Shown: positions 1-8,038 of the stretch, in pieces
Layout of the letters: every line of letters starts with the position of its first letter
How positions within the stretch are numbered: the stretch's first letter is position 1
DNA from: an uncultured bacterium
GTDB taxonomy: Bacteria > Cyanobacteriota > Vampirovibrionia > Obscuribacterales > Obscuribacteraceae
DNA length: 46,833 nucleotides
Assembly (NCBI GenBank): GCA_903835185.1
Contig: CAILLX010000241.1
Location: forward strand, 1-46,833
Reading direction: 5' to 3'
Notes under the pieces: model-generated
Told to the model about the DNA's origin: nothing
Database searches by the model: none
Seen by the model: the letters and a program-made list of their open reading frames with translations, nothing else
Translations under genes and position numbers: made by a program

Positions 1-149
1 CGCTTCGCGCTCCAGGGCAACGCTAATGGCGATATCTTGTATCAACTTTTGGTTAGACCGCTCCGGTGATCAGCCCCCGGGGAATTGTTGGGGTACCGTG
101 CTGAGTGTCGCCAAGCGGCAATTCATATTGTCGCTGGTCAGGTGTTGCA

Positions 150-401
150 CTAAATATTTGCCAGTTGGGTGTCGTTATAGGCAAGTGCTGCCTTGCCTTG
201 TCGCCAAAGTTGCGATACCGTGTAATATTGAGGAAAGTCGCTGACTTTAACTAGTTCGTTGCCCGGAGATAGAGCCACCACAGGTAGTGATAGCAGCAGG
301 CAGGTAAAAATGTATAAAACAATACGGCTTGCAGCGTTGCCTGGTGCTCTCTTGAGCGCAATATCTGGCAAATCGGAACTAAGCCTCAGACAGCTGCCCA
401 T
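150..401 (-). pseudogene. N-terminal fragment of a GT87/DUF2029-like membrane protein
   Basis: This 83-residue frame has a hydrophobic segment at about residues 26-44, followed by the phrase KVSDFPQYYTVSQLW. That phrase closely resembles KISDLPNYYASARM in the intact GT87-like protein at 25353-26579, where it lies just after the first membrane helix. Members of this family are polytopic proteins of about 400-480 residues that are thought to use polyprenyl-phosphate sugars. Here the frame stops after 83 residues, and none of the three frames stays open to the window edge. It is therefore probably a decayed or frameshifted gene remnant rather than a working protein. A small unrelated membrane protein is the alternative. 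Confidence 0.4.
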
Positions 402-762
402 TGAATTTGAATTGCCAATCTACTTCTACAAAGCTAGCTGATACCGATTGGCAACATTCTGACCTGTTAGGTTGCCAGATTCTAGCACACTCGGGGTTTG
501 ATTAAGAATGCTCTACCAAGGGCTAAATGGACAGATTAGCACTGTGGTGGGATATGCAATGCGGATCTAACGCTGGTTCGCACCGCGGAAGATATTGTCG
601 CACGGAGGCGGCGACGGAGGAGCCTCCGGAGCGCTTACTTATGTCTCCAGTCGACATGCAGCGGAGCGCAGGATTCCGTCGAGGAATCCGAAGCGTAGCG
701 TCTTGTCGCGCGGAGGAGGATCGGATGGCGCGCAGCGACAGCCGCTACTCCGGAGCGCTTAC
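402..762. repeat. Gene-free stretch with degenerate tandem repeat
   Basis: No convincing gene is seen here. A 19-base string TCCGGAGCGCTTACTTATG occurs at 625-643 and again at 749-767, 124 bases apart. Each copy is preceded by a related GC-rich stretch (TTGTCGC-CGGAGG at about 595-609 and 703-716). A small hairpin, GGATTCC/GGAATCC, lies at 671-689. The second copy runs over the stop codon of the CPBP protease gene (763-765). Short open frames across this block on the plus strand are repeat-derived and have no recognisable protein. Confidence 0.6.
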
Positions 763-1827
763 TTATGGATTAAACGCAAACAAAAACACCGTCAAAAAGT
801 TAAACCCTGCATGGCCAATAATCGTAGTTGTGGTATTGGTATAGCGCCGCACAATCCCCATCATCACTGACCAGAGAGAAACTTGCAACAGGTAGATGGG
901 TGCATGGCTGAACTGCCCGTGTAGCAGCCCATGCAGAATGGCTGCCGGCAGAATTCCGAATACTGGCTGCAGCGCTCCACGCACAAGAGTCTCCTCGCCC
1001 ACTCCTGCACAGATACCGGTAAACAGAGCAAGGAGAAAAGATGGTCCCAATCCACCACCTGCACTGAAAGTACCCGAATTGTAATGAGTGAGCTGTGAAG
1101 CCAGGTCTCCGCCAGCCTGGTGAGTCCAGAGCGACCACAAATAATCATAAGCAAAGGTGAAAAAAATAAGCCCGACACCGATTGCTACTTGCACCCATGT
1201 AGGTTTGTCCCATCCCAGCCGCTTGCAGGCATCTAGCGGTTGGCGAGTAATAAAAATACCCACACCGCAGAGCGCCAGCACCACCAGTCCAAGCCCATTG
1301 TAAGTAAACAGTTGTCCTAAAGGCACCGGTATTGGTATCGGTAGGATCGGCACCTTAATGGAAGAAGGATCCACTGTCCCCAAGAGAACACCAATAGTAG
1401 TCACATAAATCCATAATGCCACCAGATGCGGCATCGATTTAGCAGAAAAGATTCTCTCTGACAAGAAGCTCTTTAAAATTCCACCTCGCCTTATAGCAGC
1501 CAAAACTACCTGCCCAGAGAGAATTTGATTCACTATAGTGAGCAAGTAGGACAGTCCAGCTCTGAAAAACCAGAAGAGAGAAAGACAGGTTGAAGCACAC
1601 ACTGCCACAGTGACAGCCAGAGACCACTGCCTCTGGCTGAGGAGCCCGGCAGAGGGCTGATTACTAAGTTCATCACCCGACCAGCCCAGACAGGTAAGCA
1701 GTTCAACGCCCAAAGAAATGACAATGATTACCCTTAAAATCCCACCCAGCCAAGCCTGATGCCGGCAGGCGTGAGCTACCAGTCCAAGTGCACAACAGGA
1801 CAGAACTAACAGCAAATCTAAGCTCAA
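763..1827 (-). CDS. CPBP-family intramembrane metalloprotease (CAAX/Abi type)
   Basis: This is a polytopic membrane protein of 354 residues with about eight hydrophobic segments. The C-terminal third carries the CPBP (Abi, PF02517) signature: EETLVRG at 278-284 (the EExxxR motif), HGLLHGQFSH at 299-308 and GHAGFN at 338-343. These Glu and His residues bind the catalytic metal in the family. Members cleave membrane or prenylated substrates; some give bacteriocin immunity or anchor surface proteins, and the substrate here is unknown. The start is TTG at 1825-1827, with a G-rich stretch a few bases upstream but no classic ribosome site, so the N-terminus is uncertain. The gene is divergent from the small exported protein at 1991. 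Confidence 0.85.
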   Translation of the reverse strand: MSLDLLLVLSCCALGLVAHACRHQAWLGGILRVIIVISLGVELLTCLGWSGDELSNQPSAGLLSQRQWSLAVTVAVCASTCLSLFWFFRAGLSYLLTIVNQILSGQVVLAAIRRGGILKSFLSERIFSAKSMPHLVALWIYVTTIGVLLGTVDPSSIKVPILPIPIPVPLGQLFTYNGLGLVVLALCGVGIFITRQPLDACKRLGWDKPTWVQVAIGVGLIFFTFAYDYLWSLWTHQAGGDLASQLTHYNSGTFSAGGGLGPSFLLALFTGICAGVGEETLVRGALQPVFGILPAAILHGLLHGQFSHAPIYLLQVSLWSVMMGIVRRYTNTTTTIIGHAGFNFLTVFLFAFNP

Positions 1828-1838
1828 TGGAAAACCCC

Positions 1839-1954
1839 CGGAGCACTCAAATTTAAATATTTAGTGCGGTTTAAGGATCGGCTGGCATGTTATTATATTG
1901 TCAAGGTCTCGCAGTGATGATAACTTCTATCATAGATGCTAATTGAGTGCTCCG
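1839..1954. promoter_or_regulatory. Divergent intergenic region with 12-bp inverted repeat
   Basis: CGGAGCACTCAA at 1839-1850 and its exact reverse complement TTGAGTGCTCCG at 1943-1954 face each other across the gap between two divergent genes. Each arm lies a short distance upstream of a start codon (about 12 bases from the TTG at 1827 and 37 bases from the ATG at 1991). The arms could be operator half-sites or leader elements; this is inference from position and symmetry. Confidence 0.35.
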
Positions 1955-1990
1955 TCTCACGCATTAGACTGGAAGTTGGGAGGATTTCGT

Positions 1991-2221
1991 ATGATAAGAC
2001 GTCTACTAACTGCCTCAGCAATGGCTGGCATGTTCGGATTGACAGTTCTGGCTACAGCCAGCTTAGCTGGTCCGCTTTTCTTGGGTCCAATTAATGCGCC
2101 AGTGCAAGCACCCAGAGTCTTCACTACCTCGGTACATCGTATGATGCCGGTCAATACTCAACTGCTCAACACTTACAGACAGGTAAGGGGCTTTTGGCTC
2201 TCCAGAGCGATAGTCAGGTAG
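1991..2221 (+). CDS. Small exported protein, function unknown
   Basis: This 76-residue protein starts with a clear secretion signal: MIRRLL, then a hydrophobic stretch ending around ATASLAG at residues 20-27. A longer frame opens at 1943, but the ATG at 1991 is preferred because GGGAGGA lies six bases upstream (1978-1984). The short mature part (PLFLGPINAPVQAP onward) has no family I recognise. A hairpin terminator follows at 2255. It is probably a small periplasmic or surface protein. Confidence 0.6.
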   Translation: MIRRLLTASAMAGMFGLTVLATASLAGPLFLGPINAPVQAPRVFTTSVHRMMPVNTQLLNTYRQVRGFWLSRAIVR

Positions 2222-2254
2222 ACTCCTGCAAGTCATATTAACCAACTTCCCACT

Positions 2255-2288
2255 AAGGTCACTGCATGGCGGTGGCCTTTTGACTTCT
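2255..2288 (+). terminator. Putative rho-independent terminator
   Basis: The stem AAGGTCAC (2255-2262) pairs with GTGGCCTT (2272-2279) with one G-T pair and a 9-base loop. A T-rich tail follows. It lies 33 bases past the stop of the small exported protein. Confidence 0.5.
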
Positions 2289-2313
2289 TACCGGCGCTTC
2301 CGCTACAGAAGAT

Positions 2314-2595
2314 CTACTTGCCCAGCCTTATGACCACCTCATCTGGACCGGCCAGGTTTAAGCGCTCTCTGGCAAGCCTTTCAATACCGCTAGTTGATCT
2401 GTAACTGGTTAGCCCTTCTCGCAATTCTTTATTCACTTCTTCAGCTTGAGCTTGCCCAGACTTAAGCGCTACCGCCTGTTTGTGTAGAAAGACCTGTCGC
2501 TCAACGCTATGTCCAATAGATCTGGCAGCATGATAAATCGCCAGTAAAATGACTGCCATTGTCAAGCACTCGCGTATCACTCTTGATTTGGTCAT
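2314..2595 (-). CDS. FtsB/DivIC-like septum formation initiator
   Basis: This small protein of 93 residues has a short cytoplasmic start (MTKSRVIRE), one membrane helix (about residues 10-27), a charged heptad-like coiled coil (about 30-65) and a C-terminal part with the phrase GIERLARERLNLAGPDEVV. That order and the ARERLNLA-type motif are typical of the FtsB/DivIC/FtsL group (PF04977), which joins the divisome and bridges FtsL and FtsQ. The ATG at 2593-2595 is chosen over an upstream TTG at 2616 because GGAG lies nine bases before it. The usual neighbour of ftsB, enolase, is not present. Confidence 0.75.
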   Translation of the reverse strand: MTKSRVIRECLTMAVILLAIYHAARSIGHSVERQVFLHKQAVALKSGQAQAEEVNKELREGLTSYRSTSGIERLARERLNLAGPDEVVIRLGK

Positions 2596-2860
2596 TCTAA
2601 AGTGCTCCGCCGGCAAAGCTTACTGTTAATGCTTGTTGCACTCTTGCAGGCATGAACCTCTCATATTCTGTCCAGCCGTACTCTAAACTGCGCACACTAC
2701 ATAGTGCAAGGCTTTGCACCCTCTCCATACAGCTGCTTTCATGCTCAAATCAGACGCGCATGCCAAGCGGCATCTTAACATCCTCTATTAGCAGTTGTCC
2801 AGATAATTCTTGCCTATCACCGCCGAGCCGAAGCAAGTGCTTCGTATAGACAATCAGGTG

Positions 2861-4309
2861 CTATTTGAGCTGATTCTTACTCTCAATGCGCCGTACAATC
2901 TCATCAACCATACGCCTGAAATCAAGCATCACTGCGTCCACCTTGTCTGCCGATGTCCCTTCGAAATGAAGGCGAACAAGCGGTTCTGTACCGCTCGGTC
3001 TGACCAGGAGCCAGTTGAGGTCATCAAAGCAAAACTTAAGCCCATCCAAGCGGTTCAAATGGCTCACCTTCTGCCCAGCTATCTCCGGAAACGGATTTTC
3101 GCTTAGTGCATCCATCAAAATACGCTGTGTACCTACATTGAGATCAAGATCAGCACGCCTGTAGACCAAGCTGACACCCACCTCCTCCTCAAGCTCCGCC
3201 CATATCTTTGTCAGCGATTTGCGCTCACACGCTAGCATCTCAACTACAAGCAGATTGCCAAGTATTCCATCTTTTTCGGGAATATGCCCTTGAATTGAAA
3301 CACCTCCAGACTCCTCACCACCAATAAGGACATCGCCAGAACGCATGCGCTCACCGACATACTTAAAGCCAACAGGTGTCTCGATTACAGCAAGACCATA
3401 AATCGCTGCAAGCTTATTAAGAAGGTGCGTAGTAGCAACAGTGCGCACAATGGCACCAGTTTGCTTCCTGTTTTTGACCAGGTGGCGCGTGAGCAGAGCC
3501 AACAGTTGATTAGGGCTGAAATAATTCCCATTCTCATCCAGCACACCAAACCGATCTGCATCGCCATCTGTAGCCAGCCCCAGATCAAATCGTCTTTGAG
3601 ACATGAGTTTAATCAGATCTTTTAAATACTCCGGCTTAGGCTCAGGCATGTTGCCACCAAACAGTGGATCCCGCCAGTTGTGTAATACTGCAACCTCCAC
3701 TCCAGCTTCAATCAATATCTTGTCCAAATAATCACGGCTGGTGCTGTAGTTGGCATCGTAAGCAATTTTCAATCCGGCAGAACCAATCAGTTGCAGATCG
3801 ACACGCGACCTTAACGCCTCTAAATACGGTGCCTGCGCGTCAAAGGTCGGGACCTTGAAAGCTTGAATCTCAGTAGCTGTTGCTGCACTCTCAACATAGC
3901 TGGAAATTTTCGCTGTAATCTCGTTTGTGGCCGGTCCGCCATAGTGTGGAATGTATTTTATGCCGCAGTATTCAGGCGGATTATGGCTGGCAGTCAGTTG
4001 CAACGCTCCGGCTGTAGGTTCAAGCATAACGGCCCAGGCGATAGCCGGCGTCGGAACATCTCGATCTGCCACCTTTGCCGGTATTCCCATTGACATTAAT
4101 ACTCGAGCAGCATGATAAGCAAATCTATCAGCAAGAAATCTGGTGTCGTATCCGACTAAAACAGGAACTCTTTTATCTCCTGCCCCTTGATAGTAGGTTT
4201 CCTCTATGTACTTACCAACCGCACAGGCAACTTTCCGCACATTCTCAAAAGTAAAGTCCTCGGCAATAATTGCCCGCCAGCCATCAGTTCCAAAGGTAAT
4301 CTCAGCCAT
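2861..4309 (-). CDS. Phosphoglucomutase/phosphomannomutase family protein
   Basis: This is a four-domain alpha-D-phosphohexomutase of 482 residues that would interconvert sugar-1- and sugar-6-phosphates (glucose or mannose) in the cytoplasm. All key loops are present: the phospho-serine loop TASHNP with Ser108, the Mg-binding loop DGDADR at 248-253, the sugar-specificity loop GEESGG at 331-336 and the phosphate-binding loop RPSGTEP at 437-443. The loop GEESGG fits glucose or mannose phosphates better than glucosamine phosphate. The length matches the cyanobacterial-type enzyme. The gene runs on the same strand as the gene upstream (4349-5617), 39 bases apart, so the two may be cotranscribed. 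Confidence 0.93.
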   Translation of the reverse strand: MAEITFGTDGWRAIIAEDFTFENVRKVACAVGKYIEETYYQGAGDKRVPVLVGYDTRFLADRFAYHAARVLMSMGIPAKVADRDVPTPAIAWAVMLEPTAGALQLTASHNPPEYCGIKYIPHYGGPATNEITAKISSYVESAATATEIQAFKVPTFDAQAPYLEALRSRVDLQLIGSAGLKIAYDANYSTSRDYLDKILIEAGVEVAVLHNWRDPLFGGNMPEPKPEYLKDLIKLMSQRRFDLGLATDGDADRFGVLDENGNYFSPNQLLALLTRHLVKNRKQTGAIVRTVATTHLLNKLAAIYGLAVIETPVGFKYVGERMRSGDVLIGGEESGGVSIQGHIPEKDGILGNLLVVEMLACERKSLTKIWAELEEEVGVSLVYRRADLDLNVGTQRILMDALSENPFPEIAGQKVSHLNRLDGLKFCFDDLNWLLVRPSGTEPLVRLHFEGTSADKVDAVMLDFRRMVDEIVRRIESKNQLK

Positions 4310-4348
4310 CGACTCCCTAACTTTCTTCTATTGTGACTAATAAAGCAG

Positions 4349-5617
4349 TCACACAAGTAGATCAAGATACTCCTGCACCGCTTCCCAGGCAGTCCCACCC
4401 TGCCATCTTCCCCGCCACATTTCTTTTACAGAACAACTTGCTGGTGGTAATACGCGCTCAGGACGCAGAGCCAGAAGCTCATCTTCTGACATAAACTCAA
4501 CTAATGATCCGTCACGGCCATAAAAGCGCAGCCGGCTCACTTTATCACAGGGCAACAGCACCTGCTCGCCGTCCGTGACAGATACATCATGAAAGTGGGT
4601 CATCATGCGAAAGCCGTCATGGGTAAAAACAGCCGTGACTGCACCTTGATGCCTGGCACTTTCTCCTAGCTTACGGCGCTCTATGTGAAGACGGCGCACC
4701 AGATCAATACTTACTATCTGTCCGTCATGATTGTGAATCGCCACACATCCATGCGGATCTACAGTCATCGACTCGCCTACGGCCAGGGCACGACCATCAG
4801 GATCGCGCACCACTACTCCATGCCTGTCTCTCTTGCCAGAGCTGTGAACACGACCTTTTGAGTCTTTACGATAAAAAGACTCAAGATTTCCTTTGCTGTC
4901 ATACTTCAGTGCCAGGCTCTCTCCAAAAGCAGAATGAACCTCCAACACCCGACCAAAAGCATCCTTAGTAATCTCAGCACCATCGACAAATGACTCGAAC
5001 CTGAGCCCATCAGGTGCCTTGGTGATGGTCGGCACAAATCTCCGTCTGCTGTTTGTTGCAAACGCTGCCACCCTCCTTGTAACAGGCACAGCAACTTGAG
5101 CATCAGCAGCCAGGTGCTCTTGCTCGCTGGACACACTATCGTTCCCAAGCCCCATTCTGCTTGACCTGGCAACCACGCGATTGAGCGCCAAGAGCAGCTC
5201 CGCTGGGGTCTGCGCAGCGGTCGTTGCCAAATGCGTTGCACTTTGAACGCCTCGCTCTGCATCAACAGTGTGCAGACATTGGTTGAGAATTTCTTTCAGC
5301 TTAGCCGAAATTTCGCCAGCTTCTGTCCGCCGGCTATTTGTGCCAGAGACCTCCGGTGCCAGTTCCGTCTTCACTGCCGCTATTTCGTCGCAGCCGACTA
5401 AAGGTTTATTGTCAAAACTGAACAGCAACTCCAGCTCATCTGCTCTGGGCAAAACTGCCAAAGCCTGAGAAGGTTGTACCCAGAGCTGGCAATCGTCCTG
5501 GGAGCGAACCAGGGCGCGATTCTTGTGGCGTTGCATGTTTGTGAGGTCCATGCGGGCACTTCCCTGTCCGTTGCTCCACACTAGTGCGCACTGGCGGACA
5601 ACTTTGAAGTAGTCCAT
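4349..5617 (-). CDS. Uncharacterised protein with YD/RHS-like repeat segment
   Basis: This soluble-looking protein of about 422 residues has no signal peptide. The N-terminal half is charged and low in recognisable features, with a helical stretch near HLATTAAQTPAELL. The second half has short beta-type units such as YDSKGNLESFYRKDSKGRVH and DPDGRALAVGESMTVDPHG, which resemble the YD repeats of RHS proteins but in very few copies. The start is uncertain: a TTG at 5683 would add 22 residues, while the ATG at 5615-5617 begins MDYFKVVRQ; neither has a strong ribosome site. Function is unknown; the neighbours (a phosphohexomutase and a J-like protein) give no clear hint. Confidence 0.7.
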   Translation of the reverse strand: MDYFKVVRQCALVWSNGQGSARMDLTNMQRHKNRALVRSQDDCQLWVQPSQALAVLPRADELELLFSFDNKPLVGCDEIAAVKTELAPEVSGTNSRRTEAGEISAKLKEILNQCLHTVDAERGVQSATHLATTAAQTPAELLLALNRVVARSSRMGLGNDSVSSEQEHLAADAQVAVPVTRRVAAFATNSRRRFVPTITKAPDGLRFESFVDGAEITKDAFGRVLEVHSAFGESLALKYDSKGNLESFYRKDSKGRVHSSGKRDRHGVVVRDPDGRALAVGESMTVDPHGCVAIHNHDGQIVSIDLVRRLHIERRKLGESARHQGAVTAVFTHDGFRMMTHFHDVSVTDGEQVLLPCDKVSRLRFYGRDGSLVEFMSEDELLALRPERVLPPASCSVKEMWRGRWQGGTAWEAVQEYLDLLV

Positions 5618-5810
5618 TTTGCTCGCACCGTCCAGCCTCCTGGTCACAGGCTGCCACCTGATCGCGCTGCACCCAGCTGCCAAGGCTTCACAATATTAAC
5701 ATCTAGAATGGCGGCATGTTTAATCTTGATACTTGAGAACTTTTTATAGGCGACACAGAAACACTTTTTCAAGAGGTCTCACGCAGTTGTTGGCAGTCAC
5801 ATTCAGTGAC

Positions 5811-6632
5811 TCATGAACTATCTTTGCTGGCTGATTGTTCAGTGACATCAACAGGCAGCCAGCCGCGCACCTGCAGCGACTCAGCCATACGGATGCCGGA
5901 GGTACGCTCATCGTAAATAGCCACTTGAAACTGAGCCATTGTTATCTTGCCCTGATCAAGCAGCATCTCGGCCAGTTTAAGAGAGTTCATCTCCTGCTGG
6001 GTGACATATCCAGAGTCAAGAACAAGTCGCTCTAATGGAATTTCTGGCGCTAAAGCTGTCTGGGCCAACAAAGCCTGTATCTCTGCCGGTCCTATAAACT
6101 GCGATTCCTTAAGCAGCTGTACCAACCTGGGCAGTTCGCTGACAATAGGCTGGGTCTTGGCAAGCTGTTCAAAAACAGCTTCACTGAGATCCTCAACTAC
6201 ATCTAGTGTGCCGTCCTCAGGAATCGCCTTATTCTGAATTAACCAGTGCCTGACAGCAAAAAGGTCATGGCTCAAGCGCAACCTGGACTTACGCAGAACA
6301 AAGCCAGCATCAAGTATCAGGCAATAAGCCTCCCTATTGTCTTTCACCTTCTCATTACGCAAAAATCTCTTAGCTACCCGCAAGAATGCAGACATGACCA
6401 GATTGGCTGACGCCTGCTGCTTCAAGCCAAGCAAATCGTAATAGCACAACGATGCCTCGTCAGCTGCAGGCTTGGGCGGCGGCAGCAGGTCAGGGAAAAG
6501 CTGATAGAGTTCGCGAGCAGAGGTCACTGAACCATTCACATCTCGCACAGCCCAACTCTGGCGCAGAGCCGCACACAGCACCTGTGATTCCAGCTCGACC
6601 TTATTCTTGGGTGAACCGCTTCTTTCTATCAT
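5811..6632 (-). CDS. J-domain-like protein with C-terminal GspE-N-like repeats
   Basis: This is a 273-residue soluble protein. Residues about 63-125 (CYYDLLGLKQQASANLVM, then a helix, then RLRLSHDLF) follow the plan of a DnaJ J-domain but lack the HPD tripeptide needed to stimulate Hsp70. Residues about 165-265 have helical units of the form LVLDSGYVTQQEMNSLKLAE and LLDQGKITMAQFQVA, like the N-terminal domain of GspE/PilB ATPases (MshEN type), where such units bind ligands or partners. The ATG at 6630-6632 has GGAG ten bases upstream, at the edge of the direct-repeat block. I infer an adaptor or signalling role; the substrate is unknown. Confidence 0.65.
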   Translation of the reverse strand: MIERSGSPKNKVELESQVLCAALRQSWAVRDVNGSVTSARELYQLFPDLLPPPKPAADEASLCYYDLLGLKQQASANLVMSAFLRVAKRFLRNEKVKDNREAYCLILDAGFVLRKSRLRLSHDLFAVRHWLIQNKAIPEDGTLDVVEDLSEAVFEQLAKTQPIVSELPRLVQLLKESQFIGPAEIQALLAQTALAPEIPLERLVLDSGYVTQQEMNSLKLAEMLLDQGKITMAQFQVAIYDERTSGIRMAESLQVRGWLPVDVTEQSASKDSS

Positions 6633-6642
6633 TTTATAAGCG

Positions 6643-6771
6643 CTCCGTCGGCAACGCCTCCTCCGCGCGTCAAGTCGCTCGGCGGCCGACGGCTCAACGC
6701 CGCCGTTGCCTCTCTATCTTTCGTCTCTCTTCCTCCGTCGGCAACGCCTCCTCCGCGCGTCAAGTCGCTCG
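6643..6771. repeat. 39-bp perfect direct repeat (two copies)
   Basis: A 39-base sequence beginning CTCCGTCGGCAACGCCTCC occurs at 6643-6681 and 6733-6771, 90 bases apart, in the gap between the J-like gene and the FHA gene. In reverse complement it contains GACTTGACGCGCGGAGGAGG, which resembles 700-719 of the first repeat block (GTCTTGTCGCGCGGAGGAGG), so the two blocks probably belong to one dispersed repeat family. Open frames on both strands across it are repeat-driven and not believed to be genes. Confidence 0.75.
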
Positions 6772-6852
6772 ACAGACTATTGACCTCAGGAGGTCTTCTT
6801 CCGCTTTCTAATGTACCTTGATCCATTACCCAAGCAGTCCTTGTTGGAGGCT

Positions 6853-7305
6853 TCAACTTTTTTCGACCTCAAAGGCAAGCTCGGTATGCCCGACACGAAT
6901 CTTGTCCCCTGACGACAGGACTTGCCTTTTCACGACCGGATGTCCGTTCAGCAATGTCCCGTTAGTTGAACCCAGATCTTCCAGCCAGAACTCACCATCT
7001 TCATAAGTAATCCAGGAGTGGTTCCTCGACGTAAATGTGTCGTCAGGAATAATTACCTGATTGGAAGTCCCACGACCAATCTTCACTTTACGGTTTTTCA
7101 GAGGAAATCGTTGTCCAGTCTTTTGCACAACTATGCTTACAGCTCGAGGAAGATCGTCAGCTTCGAGCAGATCGGTAGACTTGGCATAGTCCAGCTGAAG
7201 GCTCTTTAGATCCAGATCAGTTACTGTTGCACAATAAACGCATCGGCTATCAGCTGGGGTAGGCCGACCGCAAGTTAGACAAGGTTCAATTGCTTTTTCA
7301 GTCAT
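6853..7305 (-). CDS. Zinc-ribbon plus FHA-domain protein
   Basis: This 150-residue cytoplasmic protein has two parts. The N-terminus has a four-cysteine zinc ribbon, CLTC and CVYC (Cys9, Cys12, Cys22, Cys25). Residues about 55-148 form an FHA domain, with the conserved GR at 77-78, SRNH at 93-96 and GSTNGT at 112-117; these residues bind phosphothreonine peptides. FHA proteins of this size act as phospho-dependent adaptors for Ser/Thr kinases or secretion systems. No kinase is seen in the window, so its partner is unknown. The gene follows the direct-repeat block and is transcribed alone. Confidence 0.9.
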   Translation of the reverse strand: MTEKAIEPCLTCGRPTPADSRCVYCATVTDLDLKSLQLDYAKSTDLLEADDLPRAVSIVVQKTGQRFPLKNRKVKIGRGTSNQVIIPDDTFTSRNHSWITYEDGEFWLEDLGSTNGTLLNGHPVVKRQVLSSGDKIRVGHTELAFEVEKS

Positions 7306-7560
7306 TCAGCTGGTACCGCTTTTTCGCACCAATACTACGTTGCCTGTCACTTATTATATAGTGAAGCGTTAACAAGACCTCAAAAGAGAGCAGCAAAATC
7401 CAGAACTACTTGCCGAGCCGCAATTCATAACCTTTATGGCTGGGAGCAAGCTGGCTATCCAGTCGTCCTGTTCTCCGCAACCCTTATTCCTGCTGATTTT
7501 GCTGAGATAGACACAGCAGCCCTCAGCTGAGCGCCTAAGGACACCCAGCTGCTCGCTCAG
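7306..7560. other. Non-coding gap
   Basis: I see no gene, RNA or strong repeat in this stretch. It separates the FHA gene start from the end of the small uncalled frame on the minus strand. Confidence 0.4.
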
Positions 7561-7887
7561 CTAAACTTCAAGACCAATCTCCCGCAGCACCTCCGGTGTC
7601 TCCTCATAGCACTTTTGGATAGTGGCAATCTCATCGGCAGTGGCATGAGAGAGGAACTCTTTGAGAGCCTCAAGCTGTTCGGGATGCAACTTACGTCTGG
7701 CAAAAGTGACTGCCCGAGCATCCAAATCAGGCACGCAGCTCCGTCAGATGACCGGTGGCTCCACCAGGTAGCTTAGCGGTCCCTCGTCATAGATATTTGT
7801 CACATGCGTCACCGTAAGAACGAGCTGAAATGTCGCTAAAAGTAATTTAATCAGCACCCTCTTTCTTGTCAAATATGTGCCAGGCAT
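7561..7887 (-). pseudogene. Small coding region interrupted by in-frame TGA
   Basis: Reading the minus strand from the ATG at 7885-7887 gives 47 residues (starts MPGTYLTRKRVLIKLLLA, ends SYLVEPPVI) to a TGA at 7744-7746. The same frame then stays open for 60 more codons to a TAG at 7561-7563. The downstream part is strongly helix-like, with phrases such as VTFARRKLHPEQLEALKEF and ATADEIATIQKCYEE. Either one 107-residue gene has a nonsense mutation, or these are two coupled small genes, the second starting at GTG 7732-7734 shortly after GGAG. Each piece is too short for usual gene calling. I do not recognise a family. Confidence 0.4.
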
Positions 7888-7974
7888 CAACAATCAGCAA
7901 CACCTGAGCACAATAGCTGCTCTGAAAACACTCGCAACTTGTTGATGCCTGTAATCAACCGGACCAGAAGCTGA

Positions 7975-8012
7975 AAATGGAGATGAGCCTGCCTATAAGC
8001 AAGCTCATCTCC
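7975..8012 (-). terminator. Putative terminator hairpin after zinc-ribbon gene
   Basis: GGAGATGAGC (7979-7988) and GCTCATCTCC (8003-8012) form a perfect 10-bp stem with a 14-base loop, followed on the minus strand by ATTTT. It lies 27 bases past the stop of the gene ending at 8039. Confidence 0.5.
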
Positions 8013-8038
8013 TAAAAATAACTGTTTTGTAGTTGTTC

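Noticed and set aside
527-870. Two overlapping plus-strand open frames
   Set aside because: They cross the degenerate repeat block, lack ribosome sites and have no recognisable protein.
6452-6856. Open frames on both strands coding SSARQVAR or LTRGGGVADG repeats
   Set aside because: They arise from the 39-bp direct repeat, whose 90-base period keeps frames open by chance.
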